This document shows, piece after piece, positions 62,590 to 64,000 of a DNA stretch of 64,000 nucleotides (position 1 is its first letter; the number at the start of each line of letters is the position of its first letter). Origin of the DNA: Tragulus kanchil. Its lineage: Eukaryota > Chordata > Mammalia > Artiodactyla > Tragulidae. The stretch is from positions 4,931,501 to 4,995,500 of the forward strand of contig JAIOJX010000001.1 in the NCBI GenBank assembly GCA_022376925.1, written 5' to 3'. The notes under the pieces were generated by a model. It had not been told where the DNA came from and did no database searches. It saw only the letters and a list, made by a program, of their open reading frames with translations. The translations under genes were made by a program, and so were the position numbers.

Positions 62590-63175
62590 ACCTACCAGTT
62601 GCCTACTTGAGTTACCGCACTTAATCCTCATACTGAAATCAGATGACACCAACCTCAGAAACTGCTGTGAGCATTACAGAAGAGAATCCATGTAAGCCAC
62701 TTATGGGCTTCCCTTGTAGCTCAGCTGGTAGAGAATCCACCTGTAATGCAGGAGACCCTGGTTCGATTCCTGGGTCAGGAAGATTCCCTGGGGAAGGGAT
62801 AGTCTACCCTGTCCAGTACTCTTGGATTTCCCTGGTATCTCAGATGGTAAAGAATATGCCTGCAAAGTGGGAGACCTGGACTTGATCCCTGGATTGGGAA
62901 GATCCCCTGGAGAAGGCAAAGGCTACCCACTCTAGTATTCTTGCCTGGAGAATCCCACAGCTCATTCATGCGTTGCAAAGAATCAGACACAACTGAGCGA
63001 CTTCACTTTCACTTTTCAAACCACTTACCATAGGAGTAGCTATTATGAGACTAATTTTATAGATGAGTAAATGGAGGACCAGAAAGGTTAACAACTTGCC
63101 CAAAGCCACACAGCTAGGAAATAACAGAACTGTGATGGTAGTCTGACTTTATCAGGCTCAAAGCCCAGGTTACCA
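62590..63175 (-). mobile_element. MIR-family relic interrupted by a dimeric SINE
   Basis: 62590-62703 and 63028-63175 together follow a MIR order: acttaatcctcatactgaaa, tatagatgagtaaatggagg, aacttgcccaaagccacaca, then caaagcccaggttacc. Strand is not certain. Confidence 0.55.
62704..63017 (+). mobile_element. Dimeric Bov-tA type SINE
   Basis: Two tRNA-like heads lie in tandem: gggcttcccttgtagctcag (62706) and ggatttccctggtatctcag (62824). The second is followed by a complete BovB-derived end. One imperfect target duplication flanks the whole (aagccactta at 62694-62703, aaaccactta at 63018-63027), so the dimer inserted as a unit. Confidence 0.75.
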
Positions 63176-63179
63176 GTGT

Positions 63180-64000
63180 CTTATGCTAGAGGGAAGCTAC
63201 TTAGCTGCTGCCGAATAAAGAACCTCTTTAAAGGCTGTCCATCCCAGAGTACATTGAGCTGGTTATCTGGCTGCACAATTTTGCTAATGAATTTAATACT
63301 AGTTTAAAACCAATAAAAAACAATGATGGTAAAGGTTTACAGTTTCTGGAGAAAAGACAATTTAATTTTGGCACAGAGGAACAAGTCGGAGAGAGGCAAA
63401 GAGATGGAGGAGAAGAGAAACAGAAGCCTGCGCTGGCTTGCCACGTGTCTGTTTTTCAAATTGGACACTCCACAATCTTCCCTTAGGGTTGTTTGGTGCT
63501 GTCCATCTAGGCAGATTTCCACTGCTTGGAAAAGACACAAAAGCTTTTGCTCATCATGAAAGAATTTTCTCCTTCCCACCTACAGTAATTGCCAAGAAGG
63601 AGCTCTGTTACAGTCATTGCAAAGAAGAACGACAGCCTAATGCCACGTCTTAGAATCAGGACCAGCTTGAGCCACTGCAAAGGCAGCAGTCTCCTGTGTG
63701 GGTCAGTGGTACTGTGGTCTGATTTGCTTTTTAGATCACTTTTTTTCTGGGAATGCCCAGGATTCTTCAGCCACTATAAAGAATTGTGTGCTTTTAAAAA
63801 GGACCGCACACCTCCCTTGTTTTTTTGGATGCAAAATCTGAAACATAGAGAGAAGGAGGGATTTGGTCCATGTTATGCAGCAAGGTGTTAGAACTGAGAC
63901 TTGAACCCAGATCTTCCCACTTCTGTGGAAAAATTGAACTTAATCCAGCCTCACTGAGGAATGTGAAAGGAGGCAGCTTAGTCATATGTGCTAGATAAAC
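63180..64000. other. Right end of window, nothing recognised
   Basis: No exon, RNA gene or clear repeat was recognised up to the window edge. Confidence 0.4.

Noticed and set aside
28104..64000. Coding exons of AFF2, EOLA1, TMEM185A or MAGE genes, the human neighbours of IDS
   Set aside because: I looked for family hallmarks and saw none in this window.

Overview
This window is nuclear DNA of a mammal, most likely from the X chromosome of a ruminant. It has split genes with canonical GT-AG introns, CpG-island promoters and dense interspersed repeats. The repeats include BovB (RTE) LINE pieces, Bov-tA/Bov-A type SINEs, CHR-type tRNA-Glu SINEs, L1, L2 and MIR. BovB together with Bov-tA points to Ruminantia; the species cannot be fixed from the sequence alone. 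The gene pair HSFX-IDS matches the human Xq28 neighbourhood.

Layout. Positions 1-2265 are GC-rich and hold a near-identical 1.1 kb tandem duplication. Positions 2269-3682 (minus strand) carry a two-exon HSFX-type heat-shock-factor-like gene of 342 codons. Positions 3700-9690 are a spacer with L1, CHR-2, MIR and L2 relics. Positions 9690-10110 are a CpG-island promoter. Positions 9968-25552 (plus strand) are a complete nine-exon IDS gene (iduronate 2-sulfatase, 545 residues). Every coding exon after exon 1 has the length I recall for human IDS. Positions 25553-64000 contain an AT-rich IDS 3' flank or long 3' UTR, then about 36 kb with no recognisable protein gene. That stretch is dominated by antisense L1, nested SINEs, MIR/L2 relics, microsatellites and a duplicated isolated CpG-rich patch near 37.7 kb.

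The most striking structure is not a gene. Seven separate direct tandem duplications, each with a period of about 1.06-1.12 kb and near-perfect identity, sit at 71-2264, 15297-17524, 20649-22839, 25978-28103, 37428-39624, 41924-44154 and 44597-46759. Copies differ almost only by 1-2 base indels in homopolymers or dinucleotides. Four junctions show 2-5 bp of microhomology and three carry 18-45 bp of unrelated filler. The uniform size and indel-type differences make unmerged assembly overlaps or a gap-filling artefact the leading explanation; a real burst of short tandem duplications is the alternative. No coding exon is duplicated.

A second notable signal is a family of eight similar CHR-like SINEs with an unusual GC-rich body, in a long-tailed and a short-tailed form. 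Seven have clear target-site duplications, which suggests recent activity. IDS and HSFX are divergently oriented neighbours but not functionally linked: IDS is a lysosomal hydrolase, and HSFX is a putative nuclear DNA-binding protein.
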